From Ligustrum vulgare (Eukaryota; Streptophyta; Magnoliopsida; Lamiales; Oleaceae): a stretch of 64,000 nt of DNA. The stretch is from contig OY743179.1 in the NCBI GenBank assembly GCA_963555705.1, positions 16,748,692-16,812,691 of the forward strand. Direction: 5' to 3'. Of the stretch, positions 47,186-58,420 are shown one piece after another; within the stretch, counting starts at the first letter, position 1, and the number at the start of each line of letters is the position of its first letter. The notes under the pieces were generated by a model. The model ran no database searches and had not been told where the DNA came from. It was given only the letters and a program-made list of their open reading frames with translations. Made by a program: the position numbers and the translations under genes.

Positions 47186-49308
47186 CTATAATCGTTCCTT
47201 ACGAGTTTTCATACTTTGAAATCGTTGTACAACAGCTTCATTATCAACTTTCAAAGATATATCTTTTTCTACATAAACAACAAGATTATCATTCATCCAC
47301 TCATCACCCATTCGATTGCGCAATCTATCTTTCACAATGCTCATCGCAGAAAATACTCTCGCAACAGTAGCGGTAGCAACAGGTAGAATTAGCCCCAAAG
47401 TCAGAAGCTTATAAACCAATGGATATACCTTATTTTTCTTTGTCATTACTAACTTCTCTACAAGATCGCCAAGGCCTTTCAATTCTTGAAATGCATTGTT
47501 AGAGCGCATATCAAAAATATAAGTTTCAAGTTGATTATCAAGTGTGAGAAGATCAAATCTTGAAAAAAAGAATGAACTTCTTCCAAATACAAATCCCACT
47601 CATTGTCTCTCATCATTTGGAGTCGTTGTTTGCATATCTTCACCAAGTCCATTGCATTCACAATATCTTGATCTTTCAATTGTAATGCCTTTGACAACTC
47701 ATTCGAAACTCCTAAGACTTTTTTCATCAAGTGTAGATTAAATGCAAAATCAAACAAATGTATCGACTCTAATAAATTGAATGCCTCACTTTTCTGATCA
47801 CCAGAACTAGATTCATCTTCTGAAATAAATTCAAGTACATCACCAACAGCAGAGAACATTGAAAGCAAACTGATCAAATAATTATAATGTGACCCCCAAC
47901 GTGTATCACCATAATGTTGAAGAGTGATTTCTTGATTAAGTCCCCGTCCACTTAAAACATCACCTCTCCCTAATGCCTCAACGATAAAGTCTGAATGTTT
48001 CTCTTTAAGCAGATCAGAACGTTTGCAAAATACTCCAATAACATTTACAACATCACCAACCACACGAAAGAAATTAGAAATTGGAATATTCTTCGTTGCC
48101 ACAGCTATAAGAGCTAGCTGAAATTGATGAGCAAAACAATGTATGTAAAAGGCATATGAGTTCTCCTTCAAAATGAGTACTTTCAGACCATTAAACTTAC
48201 CTTGCATATTACTTGCCCCATCATAACCCTGTCCTCTCAACCTAGATATGCTCAAATTATATCTAGAAAATAGCATATCAATTGCAGCCTTAAGTGATAA
48301 AGTTGTAGTACTGCTAACATGCTCAACCCCTATCAAACGTTCATTCACATGTCCACTACTATCCACATAACGTAGGACTACTGATATTTGCTCCTTTACT
48401 GATACATCACGCGATTCATCAACAAGAATAGAGAATAATGAATCACCAACATCTTTGATAATAACATTAATCGTTTCTGCAGCATAAGCACTCACTATAT
48501 CCTTCTGAATATCAGGAGATGTTAATTTACAATTTTTAGGAGCATTTCCCAACACCACAGCTTTAATATCATCATTATGATCAGCAAGAAATTGCAATTG
48601 AACTAGGAAGTTACCTGGATTGAGAGAACCTTAAGATTCATCATGACCCCAAAATGATAACCCCTGGCGCAATAGAACTCTAACACAATCAATTGATGCC
48701 TCAAGACGAATATGATATTCATTACGTGCTTGTATTGACTGCTTCTGCAAAATTGAATGAATGCGTTGATCTTGATTCATCAATGCTTCACAACTCATTC
48801 GAGCTTTGTTATGTTCACTGTCATGCTTTCCCACGTGAAGTCGAACTCTTTCTTTATTTTTCCAATATGTGAACCCTTCGCTAACAAAAGATCCACCTCC
48901 TCCTTGATTACCATGACTTGATTTGAAAAGGTAACAGTACAAACAATAAACGGCATCTTTTTCTATACTATACTCCAACCAACTACCAAACTCCTTAAAC
49001 CAGGAAGCTTGGAAGCGTCTAAATTGGGATGCTCCGTACTGTCGTCTTGGGAATACATGACCTGAAGGTTGACAAGCACCCTTTTGCAAATATGATCTTC
49101 GAACTTGATCCCGAATATTAATATTGTAATTCGAAATGGGAACTCTTAAACCAGGATCGGTAGGAAGTTGTGTAAGATCAACATCCACTCTATTTTCATG
49201 ATCGGTGGGAAGATGTGTATGATCAACATCCACACTATTTGAAGCCCCCTCGTCAACATTTTCTTCAACTATGAATTTTATTTTAAAGAATCTATTTAAG
49301 GTCGACAT
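47186..49308 (-). pseudogene. hAT transposase (TTF zinc finger, DUF4371, C-terminal dimerisation domain), two lesions
   Basis: MSTLNRFFKIK starts at 49308. Domains in order are a TTF-type finger (RRQYGASQFRRFQASWF, YCLYCYLFKSSHGNQGG, YWKNKERVRLHVGKHDSEHN), DUF4371 (LVDESRDVSVKEQISVVLRY), RLRGQGYDGASNMQGKFNGL, and a C-terminal dimerisation region (LGLILPVATATVARVFSAMS, RLRNRMGDEWMND). Lesion one is an in-frame TAA at 48630, between FWGHDES and GSLNPGNF. Lesion two is a frameshift at a seven-T run near 47565-47570. All else aligns in order at normal length (about 700 codons), so it died recently. Hardly any other TE in the window is as complete. It may still supply TIR-recognising fragments, but not a full enzyme. 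Confidence 0.85.
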
Positions 49309-50000
49309 AATTTTTCCTACTAAAATAAACAAGTTATAATTAGAAACTCACAAATGAACTTCACAAAACACAAACTACAAATCTCAAATTAGAAAAATTT
49401 CAAACAAAGCTAATCATTAATTAAATCAATTAAAAATATCAATTAGATAACAAGAGTACAAGATATGAGAAATAAATTACTACTACCAAGTTCCAAATAA
49501 AAAAAATTAAAAAATAAAAAAAATCATTAGACTATAAATTAAATAAATTGCAAGTAGTGGCAGACAATTGCTAAAAGTTAAAATCAAAAGTCATTGTAAT
49601 TCATTTCCCATGCCGACACATAAGCTGGAGTGCTGGACATTAAATTCGAAAGTCAAAAGTTAAAGTGTGACCTGCCTTCTTCTCTTCTGCGTTCTGCCTT
49701 CAGCTCTCAGAATTGAGAGAAACATGTGTCTTGTTGTAACTTTTTCGGTGCAGGTAGGCAGTAGCAGTAACAGTCGGTCGTCTGACGACTCAGCAGGTGG
49801 TCGGAGTGGCGGAGTCGGAGATGGGAGTCACTGATTCAGTAGTCGACGGTTTAGGGCTATCAGTATTTGGGCCAGGCTATGCGTTCAAATGAGCAGATAT
49901 GCTGCTGTATTATTTTTTTTTTTTGGGCCTTTACCCGGTCCAGACCCAAGGTCCAGCGCGATGCATGGACCGCGCTGGGCCTGAAGTGGCTCTGCGACTG
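49309..50000 (-). mobile_element. 5' non-coding part and terminus of the hAT element
   Basis: Upstream of the transposase start there is an AT-rich leader, then a GC-richer stretch (49680-49990). It ends in GAAGTGGCTCTGCGACTG at 49983-50000. On the minus strand this reads CAGTCGCAGAGCCAC, close to the CAGTGGCGGAGCC ends typical of this hAT group. The matching 3' end was not found below 47186. Confidence 0.5.
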
Positions 50001-50225
50001 AATATAGTAGGGGGTCGAATGTACAGTATAAATAACATGTAATATATAAATGTAATAGTCAAATGGAAAAAAACACATTGAAATGGTAAATTTTTCAATT
50101 AAAAATATTGATTGAACTCATTCAATATTAATGTTAATAATAAAAATAATAATTATAACCAAAATATACAAATAACAATAATATCATATTAATTATTTAC
50201 TATAATAATAAAATATAAAGAATTT

Positions 50226-51427
50226 AAGAATTAAATTTTGTCAAACTATTGTACTTTATGTATATTATAGATTTTCACCATTGCGATGAACTGAAATTGC
50301 TATCCGCAATATAGATAAGCATTCATAAAATTTAATGATTGTACATAATCAACAAAAAATACAAAAATAATTTTTTATTACAACAATTATTAAAATTTAA
50401 AAACAACATAAATATTCCAAATTATTGAAAACTTTATTGAATGATAGATGCAAATTCTATAATTTTTTAATTGTGCATCATGTTAAATGTAATATTATGA
50501 GTACAAATATTGATGTTTATTCAAGATATAAATATATTTATTATAATTTCTGAATTTGCCTTACATATTTAACATTTTCTCAATTTTCGTTCAAAAATCA
50601 CAATAAACTATAAATATGTGTTTAATCTTTACTTAACAAATATAGACAATTGAACAACATTGAAGATCAATAAATTATTATATCATACAATTTTTGCACA
50701 ATTATTAAAATTAAAAATTATTAAAAACATATTAACCATTATTTGGTATTTACCATAAAATAATATTTGCACTACACACACACACACATAAAGGCAATAA
50801 ATGCATTCGCACCAATTACTATTCCTAAGAATTAAATTTTGTCAAACTATTGTACTTTATGTATAGTATAGATTTCCACTATTGCGATGAACTGAAATTG
50901 ATATCCGCAATATAGATAAGCATTCATAAAATTTAATGATTATACATAATCAACAAAAAATACAAAAATAATTTTTTATCACAACAATTATTAAAATTTA
51001 AAAACAACATAAATATTCCAAATTATTGAAAACTTTATTGAATGATAAATGCAAATTTTATAATTTTTTAATTGTGCATCATGTTAAATGTAATATTATG
51101 AGTACAAATATTGATATTTATTCAAGATATAAATATATTTATTATAATTTCTGAATTTGCCTTACATATTTAACTTTTTTTCAATTTTCGTTCAAAAATC
51201 ACAATAAACTATAAATATGTGTTTAATCTTAACTTAACAAATATAGACAATTGAACAACATTGAAGATCAATAAATTATTATATCATACAATTTTTGCAC
51301 AATTATTAAAATTAAAAATTATTAAAAAAATATTAACCATTATTTGGTATTTACCATAACATAATATTTGCACTATATATATATATACACACACATAAAG
51401 GCAATAAATGCATTCGCACCAATTACT
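50226..51427. repeat. 601-bp tandem direct duplication, very AT-rich
   Basis: Copies 50226-50826 and 50827-51427 are nearly identical. Both start AAGAATTAAATTTTGTC and contain GCGATGAACTGAAATTG and CATAAAGGCAATAAATGC. The preceding 50,090-50,225 and parts of the unit recur in reverse complement at 60,880-61,400. Confidence 0.88.
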
Positions 51428-51596
51428 ATTCTCTTTTTATATACAGTATAAATATAGATGTATTGCTGTGTCCCCCACTTGAAATTTTTGTTCAATTTGC
51501 AAAACTTTGCCGTTACCAAAAGGCTCTGAATTTTCGGTAACCAAAACACTTGAAAATTATAGGATAATTTCAGTATTCCCACTTTTTGATCTCCAT

Positions 51597-51676
51597 GCCA
51601 TCCGGAGGGCTTCCTATTACCTTCTTTGAACCCACATCTTTCCAATTCGTTGATAACACTGTCCCATGAGACTCCA
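51597..51676 (-). other. possible exon of an unrecognised gene
   Basis: On the minus strand a TTTTCACAG acceptor is followed by [19 protein letters not shown] and a GTAATAGG donor. The frame also stays open further, through [16 protein letters not shown]. The composition looks coding, unlike its surroundings, but I cannot name the family. The second duplicate (51860-51895) keeps GASWVSAINE before degenerating. Confidence 0.3.
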
Positions 51677-52003
51677 CCTGTGAAAAGGATTGGTTACCAA
51701 CTTACCATTGAATAGAAATATGGAAATTTGGAAATTGTTGTGAATTATTAAAATCATTACCTAATACCTAATTAACTTTACCTAATTATATTTATACCTA
51801 ATTTATTTATATTGTAAAGAATTGTGTGAATGACTTGTTATTGCCGCTATCAATTCCTATTCGTTGATAGCACTGACCCATGAGGCTCCACCTGTGAAAG
51901 GATTGGTTACCAACTTACCATTGAATAGAAATATGGAAATTTGGAAATTGTTGTGAATTATTAAAATCATTACCTAATATCTAATTATCTTTACCTAATT
52001 TAT
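51646..52003. repeat. 214-bp tandem duplication, second copy interrupted by a Mutator-like element
   Basis: 51646-51859 repeats from 51860 onward (TTCGTTGATARCACTG, GGATTGGTTACCAACTTACC, GAATAGAAATATGGAAATTTG). The second copy breaks at 52003, where the element at 52004-53848 entered. It resumes at 53849 with TTATATTGTAAAGAATTGTG. Confidence 0.82.
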
Positions 52004-53848
52004 GAGAATAAATTTGTTCACCCTCTTTAACGAGGGTGAAGATAACCTCCTTCAATAATTAACGGAGACATACATTTCTCACACTTCAATCATAAAAGCT
52101 GTTACAACAAATTTTCACCAAATTTTGGTATCTTGCTTCCGTCCAAAAATTTATTAATAAAATAATAGAAAAAATGATACATTTCTTTAAGTAGTGATAA
52201 CTCGGGTTTTACTAGTTGAAAAATATTTTTTTCGAGCCTAACATACCTTAATTAATGCGATCTTCAAAATGAGACCAATATCGATATATTTTTAACAACT
52301 TTTAAAATACTTAAATATTGACTCAAATAGTGTAGATGACATTTTTTTAAAGAAAAAGCCTCTGTTTGGTAAATATATTAAAAACATGTTTTTTAATATT
52401 TTAATTTCTCAAACCACTTTTTAATTACACATATTTTCTCTCCTTATTTTTAACCACATATTTACCTAAAAAACATTAAAAAAAACATGTTTTTAAATAC
52501 AAAAACTTTAATAAGTGGCAAACTTTAAAAAATATGTTTTTAAAGAATACAATTTTCCAAATCACTTTTTAACCACACACATTTTTGTAATACCTCGACC
52601 AAGAAAGTTTTAAAAAAATTATAGGTACTACTTATACCAACAAGGTGCACCTTCTTTTTCGAAGTCAATCATTAGAAAATTCACAGTTAAGCGTGTTTGG
52701 CTTGGAACAATTCTATGATGGGTGACCTCCTGGAAAGTTTTATCGATGAGTGTGCGAGTAAGGACAAAGCATCCTGAAAAAACTCATGTGGTACAGTGGG
52801 GACAGTACGCCGTCATCTAACGTCTGGGACAACCCGTTAAATGGGACCCAGGTCATTACATTTTCTCTATTCACTTTTAATTACGTATTTTACCTCAAAA
52901 ACCATAAAAACATGTTTTTAAACATAAAACTTTTAACAAATTTCTAACTTTAAAATAGTGCACCCAAAACGTGATTTTCTACGCTTCTATTTGGTAAATT
53001 GTTTATAAACAATTGTTTATAAATACTAGTTATCTAAACGTGCTTTATACGTTAATTGTCCAAAAAATGATTTAAGAAATTATGTTGTTTAAAAACATAT
53101 TTTATTATAAATATTAAAAAATGATTTAGCCTTTGTTTGATTCCCATTATTTCAAATTATATTTTGAATTTTGGAAATCTAATGGTTAAAAAGTGGTTCG
53201 AAAAGTAAAAAATTGTGAACTTGACTTTTTTGGATGGTTGAGATTGATATGCTGTAAAAAAAAATTGTATTTTTAATGAAAAATAATGAGAATCAAACAA
53301 AAGCTTAAGAAATTGTGTTGCTTAAAAACATATCTTTTTAAAGTTTGCCATTTGTTAAACTTTTTGTATTTAAAAACATCCTTTTTTATATTTTCTGGGT
53401 AAAATATGTTATTAAAAATAATAAGAGAAAATATGTAGTTAAAAAATAGTTAAGAAATTTGGATGTTAAAAGACATATTTACCAAACAGAGGTTTTTAAA
53501 AAAAAAAAAAAAAATTGTCTACTCTATTTAAGTCAAATATTTAAGTATTTCAAAATTTGTCAGAAGTATATCGATATTGGTCTCATTTTTAAGCTTACAT
53601 TAAATAAAGTATGATAGGCTTGAAAAAATATTTTTCGACTAGTGAAACTCGAGATATCATTATTTAAAGAAATGTACCATTTTCTTTATTATTTTATTAA
53701 TAAACTTTTGGATTGAATCAGGATATCAAAATTTGGAGAAAATATGTGGGCCAGCTGTCATGATTGAAGGGCGAGAATGCGGACTCTGTTGGATCATTTA
53801 CGGGGGTTATCTTCACCCTCGTTAACGAGGGTGAACAAATTTGTTCTC
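52004..53848. mobile_element. Mutator-like element with long terminal inverted repeats, 9-bp target duplication
   Basis: CTAATTTAT flanks it at 51995-52003 and 53849-53857. Ends GAGAATAAATTTGTTCACC and GGTGAACAAATTTGTTCTC open inverted repeats that continue for about 340 bp (TATCGATATTGGTCTCAT and AAAATATTTTTT..CGA motifs). Within each end GTTAACGAGGGTGAA forms its own small hairpin. No transposase is present. The interior holds MITE-like DNA and a Cassandra LTR. Confidence 0.85.
52586..52860 (+). mobile_element. Cassandra TRIM solo LTR with a 5S rRNA-derived segment
   Basis: TGTAATACCTCGACC to GGTCATTACA, 275 bp. The inside has a 5S rRNA-like region in which CAGTTAAGCGTGTTTGG (52685-52700, box A) and GATGGGTGACCTCCTGG (52717-52733, box C) are almost perfect matches to plant 5S RNA. 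That is the hallmark of Cassandra, whose LTRs carry an RNA polymerase III promoter. The flanking ATTTT on both sides can serve as the 5-bp target duplication if the terminal A is shared. No second LTR or internal domain is present. It sits inside the Mutator-like element. Confidence 0.88.
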
Positions 53849-53882
53849 CTAATTTATATTGTAAAGAATTGTGTGAATGACT

Positions 53883-53884
<2 letters not shown>

Positions 53885-53917
<33 letters not shown>
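53885..53917. repeat. (TC)n microsatellite
   Basis: A 33-bp TC run lies just after the resumed 214-bp duplicate. Confidence 0.95.
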
Positions 53918-53920
<3 letters not shown>

Positions 53921-54372
53921 TTGTTATTATAGTAGTTTTACAAAACGTTATCAGCATGAGTCTCTAATCTATTGAGTAATATGATGGGAGTATGCTTTAC
54001 AGTTGCATCTAAGCCTCTGTTCGACGGCCAACCTAGGAAAAAAATGGTTTTTTTTTGTTGTTTTTTAGGTAGATGGATGGTTAAAAATTGGAGAGAGAAA
54101 ATATGTAGGGTTAGAGATTGATTTGGGGAATTGTGTAGTTTAAAAACCACAATCATGTGGTTACCGAACAAAGGCTAAATAATGAATCTCTGTATCAGAA
54201 ACCCGATTATTATTAATCAACATGAAATACGCTTTTAAATTCTAGATCTTAAAAATCTGCTGTCTCTCTCAAATCTTCACCTGTCGGCTTCACTTCCGGC
54301 GAATTCTCTATAGCCATCTTTGTCTTCGCCTCCCGATTCTTTCGCGCCTAAAACATCGTTTCTTATAATATA

Positions 54373-54436
54373 ATGGATGATGAGGTGTCCAGTAAATTTA
54401 TGGATAACAGTGAACCAAGCATGGTTGATGCAAAAG
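54373..54436 (+). other. candidate first coding exon, unrecognised
   Basis: After a TC-rich leader (54260-54340, resembling a 5' UTR), the ATG at 54373 opens MDDEVSSKFMDNSEPSMVDA and meets a good donor, AAAAG|GTAGGT, at 54436/54437. No following exon could be identified among the repeats to the right. It could be a decayed gene start. Confidence 0.3.
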
Positions 54437-54949
54437 GTAGGTATTACTTTTGCCTTGATAATAAACTAAAATACATTAACCATATTTTAACTTATTTAAA
54501 TATGCACGGTTATTGATCACATGATTAATATTAACAAAAATTTATATTCTCAATTAATCGGCACTAATATGTGATTAATTAAAGAGTTTAAACAAGGTAT
54601 AAGTAATATAATTATTGTCATACCGTGATGGATTGAGTTATTATGGACTGAAATTATACCTTGACTGGATAATCATGAACCGATACCTTGACTGAATTTA
54701 GAGATATGACTAGCTCACTTATGAAAAGTAATTATTTAATTATGTTGACACCGCCTATATGGTCGGTCTATCGATTGAATACATGAAATACTTTACATAT
54801 ATTCATATTTTATATTATTTCAGAAACACCTCAATTGTTGGTTAATTCTAACATATTAGATGTTGTTATCAACATCTATACGTGGTGGTATAACACTAGT
54901 ATTATTGTTGTTAATATATATACAATATTATTGTTATTTGATATTTCAT

Positions 54950-55740
54950 TGAATGATACCAGAAGTTATCACTACTAAAGTTAGATAATATTTTATCAAA
55001 TGATATCAGAAATTATCATTACCAAAAAGTTGGTGAATGTTGATGAAAATATTTTATCAAATGGTAGCAGAAGTTACCATTATCTGTATTGAAAAGATAG
55101 ATAAAAATGAAATATCCAACAAGAAAAATGTTGATGTATGATAAGATAATATCACATGATAGCACGGATATAGCTAATGTAATAATATCATCAGTATTAT
55201 GAGATGAATATTAGATGATAAATATCTGAAAAAGTTCTTGCACAAGCACTTATGTATTCCAGAAGATGTACATATTTACTCCAGAAGAAGTAAAATTCAT
55301 CATCTAAACATACTGAAGGGATATTATTATAGCTCTTGAAGAAGCACAAAAGAGTCATACTGAAACATGTCAAAAAAGGGGGATACGTGTAAAATACACA
55401 AAAAGAAAATGGAGAAACATTTATAAAATTCTCAAAAAGTGGAGATGTGTTTTAAGAGTAAAAATACTCCATACTCTACCATTCCTAATATTTTTGAGGT
55501 ACAAAAAGTTAAGTTTAAACATTTACAAAATCCTCGAAATTAGAGGTGTGTCTCAAGAGTAAAAGTACTATGTACTCTACTACCCCTAATCTAGTCTGAG
55601 GTTTACAAGGTTAAATTTACATTAACCGGACTCCATTTTCTCTTGATTCCCCTTCCTTGCGAACAATTTATCTTAACTCCTGCTGAATCTTGTATTGGAA
55701 TATATGATTACAACTTATTCAGCAGTTCTTCGATATTAGG
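54950..55740 (+). mobile_element. probable copia LTR remnant with polypurine tract and repeated U3 units
   Basis: Three near-repeats of ATGRTANCAGAARTTATCA lie at 54955-55080. A polypurine-like AAAAAAGGGGGAT (55372-55384) is followed by TGTAAAATACAC, a possible LTR start. Two units of about 112 bp (55425-55650) repeat GTGTYTYAAGAGTAAAA and ACTCTACYAYYCCTAAT, as in U3 enhancer repeats. No polymerase domain was found. Confidence 0.4.
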
Positions 55741-55749
55741 ACCAGCTGA

Positions 55750-57175
55750 TAAGTTATTTTATACATTTATTTATATCCTAAAAGTAGGATTTTAATTGTT
55801 TGTTCAATAATATTTGCTATTTATTTTATGTCAATTGTTTATATTTCAGGAATAACCCAAAAGCCGTGAAAACATTGGAATTAAAGCTAAAATCGAGCAA
55901 TTAGATGTAAAAAGTGTCAAAGTAAGCAAATCAAGAATTGATGTAATCAATCAAATGGCCAATTTGAAGAAGACATCGAATTTGGAAGAAATCAGAAGTT
56001 AAGGGGCTAAATTACAATAATCGAAAGTTGGAGGACTTGTTTTGCAATTAAAAGATAAGGACCAACTTGTGACATTTAAAAGATGAAAATTACATTTTTC
56101 GGCAGAATCGTGTGGTCGCACGGTGGTATAAGCGTGCGGTCGCACAACATGAAATTCCAGCGACTGAAACAGACCTGTAAAGTCGTGCGATCGAGCAATT
56201 TTGAACCGTGCGGCCGCACGGTTATCCGACTGGGCTGCAGCTGGGCTTTTTGCGCGGAATTTAGCAGTTTTTCTCCTCAATTAACCTAGACTTCGTGGAA
56301 ATCTATAAATACAGGGCATAAGGAACGAGATTAAAGGTTCCCAACTTGCTCAATTCATGTCGAAACGTTGTCGAAGTGCCGAGGCACCCAAACCACGCCA
56401 AGATCAAGATTGAAGATACAATTGCAAGAAGATGAATTAGATTACATCTTTTCATATCTCATGTTATTTATTTTCTATTATGTTTCTAGGCTAGATTAAT
56501 TGTGTTGAAATTGTGATGAAGTTTTGATTTCTTGACTCCATGTTTTAATCTATTATTTAATTTATGCAATTCATGATTTTGAGCAATTGAATAATGTTTT
56601 TTCTATCATGCAATTACTTGATCACTAGTTGTATGATTTTAGGTTGTGATTTCTTAAGTTCGAAAGATTAGGATTTCATTAGACTTGTTTCAATTGCCAC
56701 AAAGTCCGATAGAGAATTGAAATATACCCCTATGCTTTGTGTTTTCTGCTATAGTATTCACAAATCTTTTAATGCTTTCTTACACATTCAGATTCAACAT
56801 AGAAATATAGTTGGATTGTGCGTAGGAATAGGTGTTAATGCTTGTCCGAAAAGGGAGTTTTAGCAACATTAGGAATATGGATTTTCAAAACCCGTGAATT
56901 GTATTTAAATAATTTGGTTAAGATATGGATGATAGAGTCAAAATGGATTCATAATTCTAACGCATTTATTTTCGTTCGTTTAAAATCAGATTTGTCAATT
57001 TTTTAATTTAATCTTTGTTTTAATTTTCAAAATCAAAATTTTCAAATCAAAACAAATTCCTTGTTTAGGTTAAGGTAATAGTCTAAAATACAATTTAAAG
57101 CAATCTCTGTTGGATCAATACTTGGACTCACGTCCACTTTATTACTTGCACGAATCGTGCACTTGCGGAACGAAG
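55750..57175 (+). mobile_element. Ty3/gypsy-type LTR or leader
   Basis: The stretch contains GTGCGGTCGCAC-type repeats (56110-56222) and a TATAAATA box near 56304. It ends in CTGTTGGATCAATACTTGG, then TTTATTACTTGCACG and GTGCACTTGCGG, the familiar tail of plant Tat/Athila-type LTRs. No gag follows. It abuts the LOG fragment directly at about 57175. The left limit is approximate. Confidence 0.5.
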
Positions 57176-57670
57176 GATTATCCTAGAAAATGGAGATATG
57201 AATCCTTGTTCCACAATATAATCAAGAAATGTTAGCAAATCATTAAAGAAATTATTAACATTTAAAAGTCCAATAGGCTTGGTATGGAGATCCAATTGAG
57301 CACATGAGGTAATATTAAAGATTTCTTTTAAAATACCAAAACCTCCAGGAAGGGCTATGAAGGCATCAGAACCATATAGCATACAAGTTATACATTCATG
57401 GATAGATAATGTTTGTACTTCATGCCCTCGTGTTTTTCCTGCAATATCTACCAAAGGAACATGTATAACGTTTATCATTTTCACTCGCTCTGTTTGAGCA
57501 GATTGAGAAACACAACCTATCAATCCATTGCTACCTCCTTCATATACAAGATTAATACCTTTTCTCTCCCAACTTCTTTCTTAGATCCACTGCTGTTTTT
57601 AGATACCCAAAACATTTCCCTACTTTTGATCCACAAAATACACATATAATTTTGATATGTCGAAATTTTG
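57176..57670 (-). pseudogene. LOG-type cytokinin riboside 5'-monophosphate phosphoribohydrolase, truncated
   Basis: Minus-strand blocks are IICVFCGSKVGKCFGYLKTA, DLRKKLGE, a one-base frameshift near 57555, then INLVYEGGSNGLIGCVSQSA, SDAFIALPGGFGILKEI, LHTKPIGLLNVNNFFNDLLT and VEQGFISPFSRIIL. LOG enzymes release active cytokinin bases from their nucleotides. Here the catalytic PGGxGTxxE motif reads PGGFGILKE (Thr to Ile), and YGGGS reads YEGGS. All blocks are contiguous, although LOG genes have several introns, which suggests a retrocopy. The frame after RIIL is LTR sequence read through, not LOG. Confidence 0.82.
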
Positions 57671-57989
57671 GTCCTTCCACTTTTAAGAGTATAAGGAACG
57701 AAAAACTTATGAGCAAATGATATTTTGGGATGCATGAAACTGTGAAAATCATTGACTTTTTAAACTCGAAAAACTTCACTATTTACTGCTCGTCTTTTGT
57801 AAAAGTGAAAACTTACTTCTGACTAAATTACACTACTTTTGATAAAGCTTACCTTTCGGTGATATTTCAATCACACTTTATCAATGCTCGAGAAATGAAA
57901 CATGAAAATATTTTATAAATATATGTGCAAATATATACAAAAAAAAATACTGATTTACCTTTTATCAATGCTGAATAGCCAAAACATCA

Positions 57990-58420
57990 TTGTTTATAAC
58001 AACCTGACAAACAAGATCTTTTGTTATTATATTCTTGAGACTATAACGGTCTTTATCATCGTTGAATATAGCCCATAGAGAAAGGAGCTCAAGCTACACA
58101 TATCCACAATGGTGCGTCTCAAGAGCCAATCGAATATCATCCAATGACTCCTTACTCAGTCCACCCTTAATGAAATCAATTTTATCATCTCCATTTCTAG
58201 ACGAATATCCTATTGATTTACAACGAGTATCACATGTCCATCGAGCACATTTGTAACAACCATTTAATCTTTTTACTCTTCGTTTCTTTGCGAAAGTACT
58301 CTTACCTAAGTCAGGCATGTGCTTAGAAAATGAATCTAGTAATTCACCAGCTAATCGAACATTTGCTTCGATCAACCAACGAACATCTTCTGGAATGCCT
58401 TGATCCATCAGCAGCCTCAA
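57990..58420 (-). pseudogene. unrecognised ORF with coding-like composition, one stop
   Basis: The frame reads MRLLMDQGIPEDVRWLIEAN, ELLDSFSKHMPDLGKSTFAK, GCYKCARWTCDTRCKSIGY and LDDIRLALETHHCGYV. After a TAG (58094-58096) it continues LELLSLWAIFNDDKDRYS. The helical first part, Cys-rich middle (C-x2-C-x4-C-x3-C) and continuation past the stop indicate a formerly real protein. I do not know the family. It lies 0.3 kb upstream of the LOG fragment, on the same strand. Confidence 0.5.

Noticed and set aside
52640..52760. A genuine 5S rRNA gene
   Set aside because: Only part of the 5S sequence is conserved, and it lies inside a TG..CA LTR with Cassandra-type ends.
57128..57175. C-terminal residues after RIIL as a LOG C-terminus
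   Set aside because: The DNA there is the antisense of a gypsy-type LTR tail (GTGCACTTGCGG), so the frame is accidental read-through.
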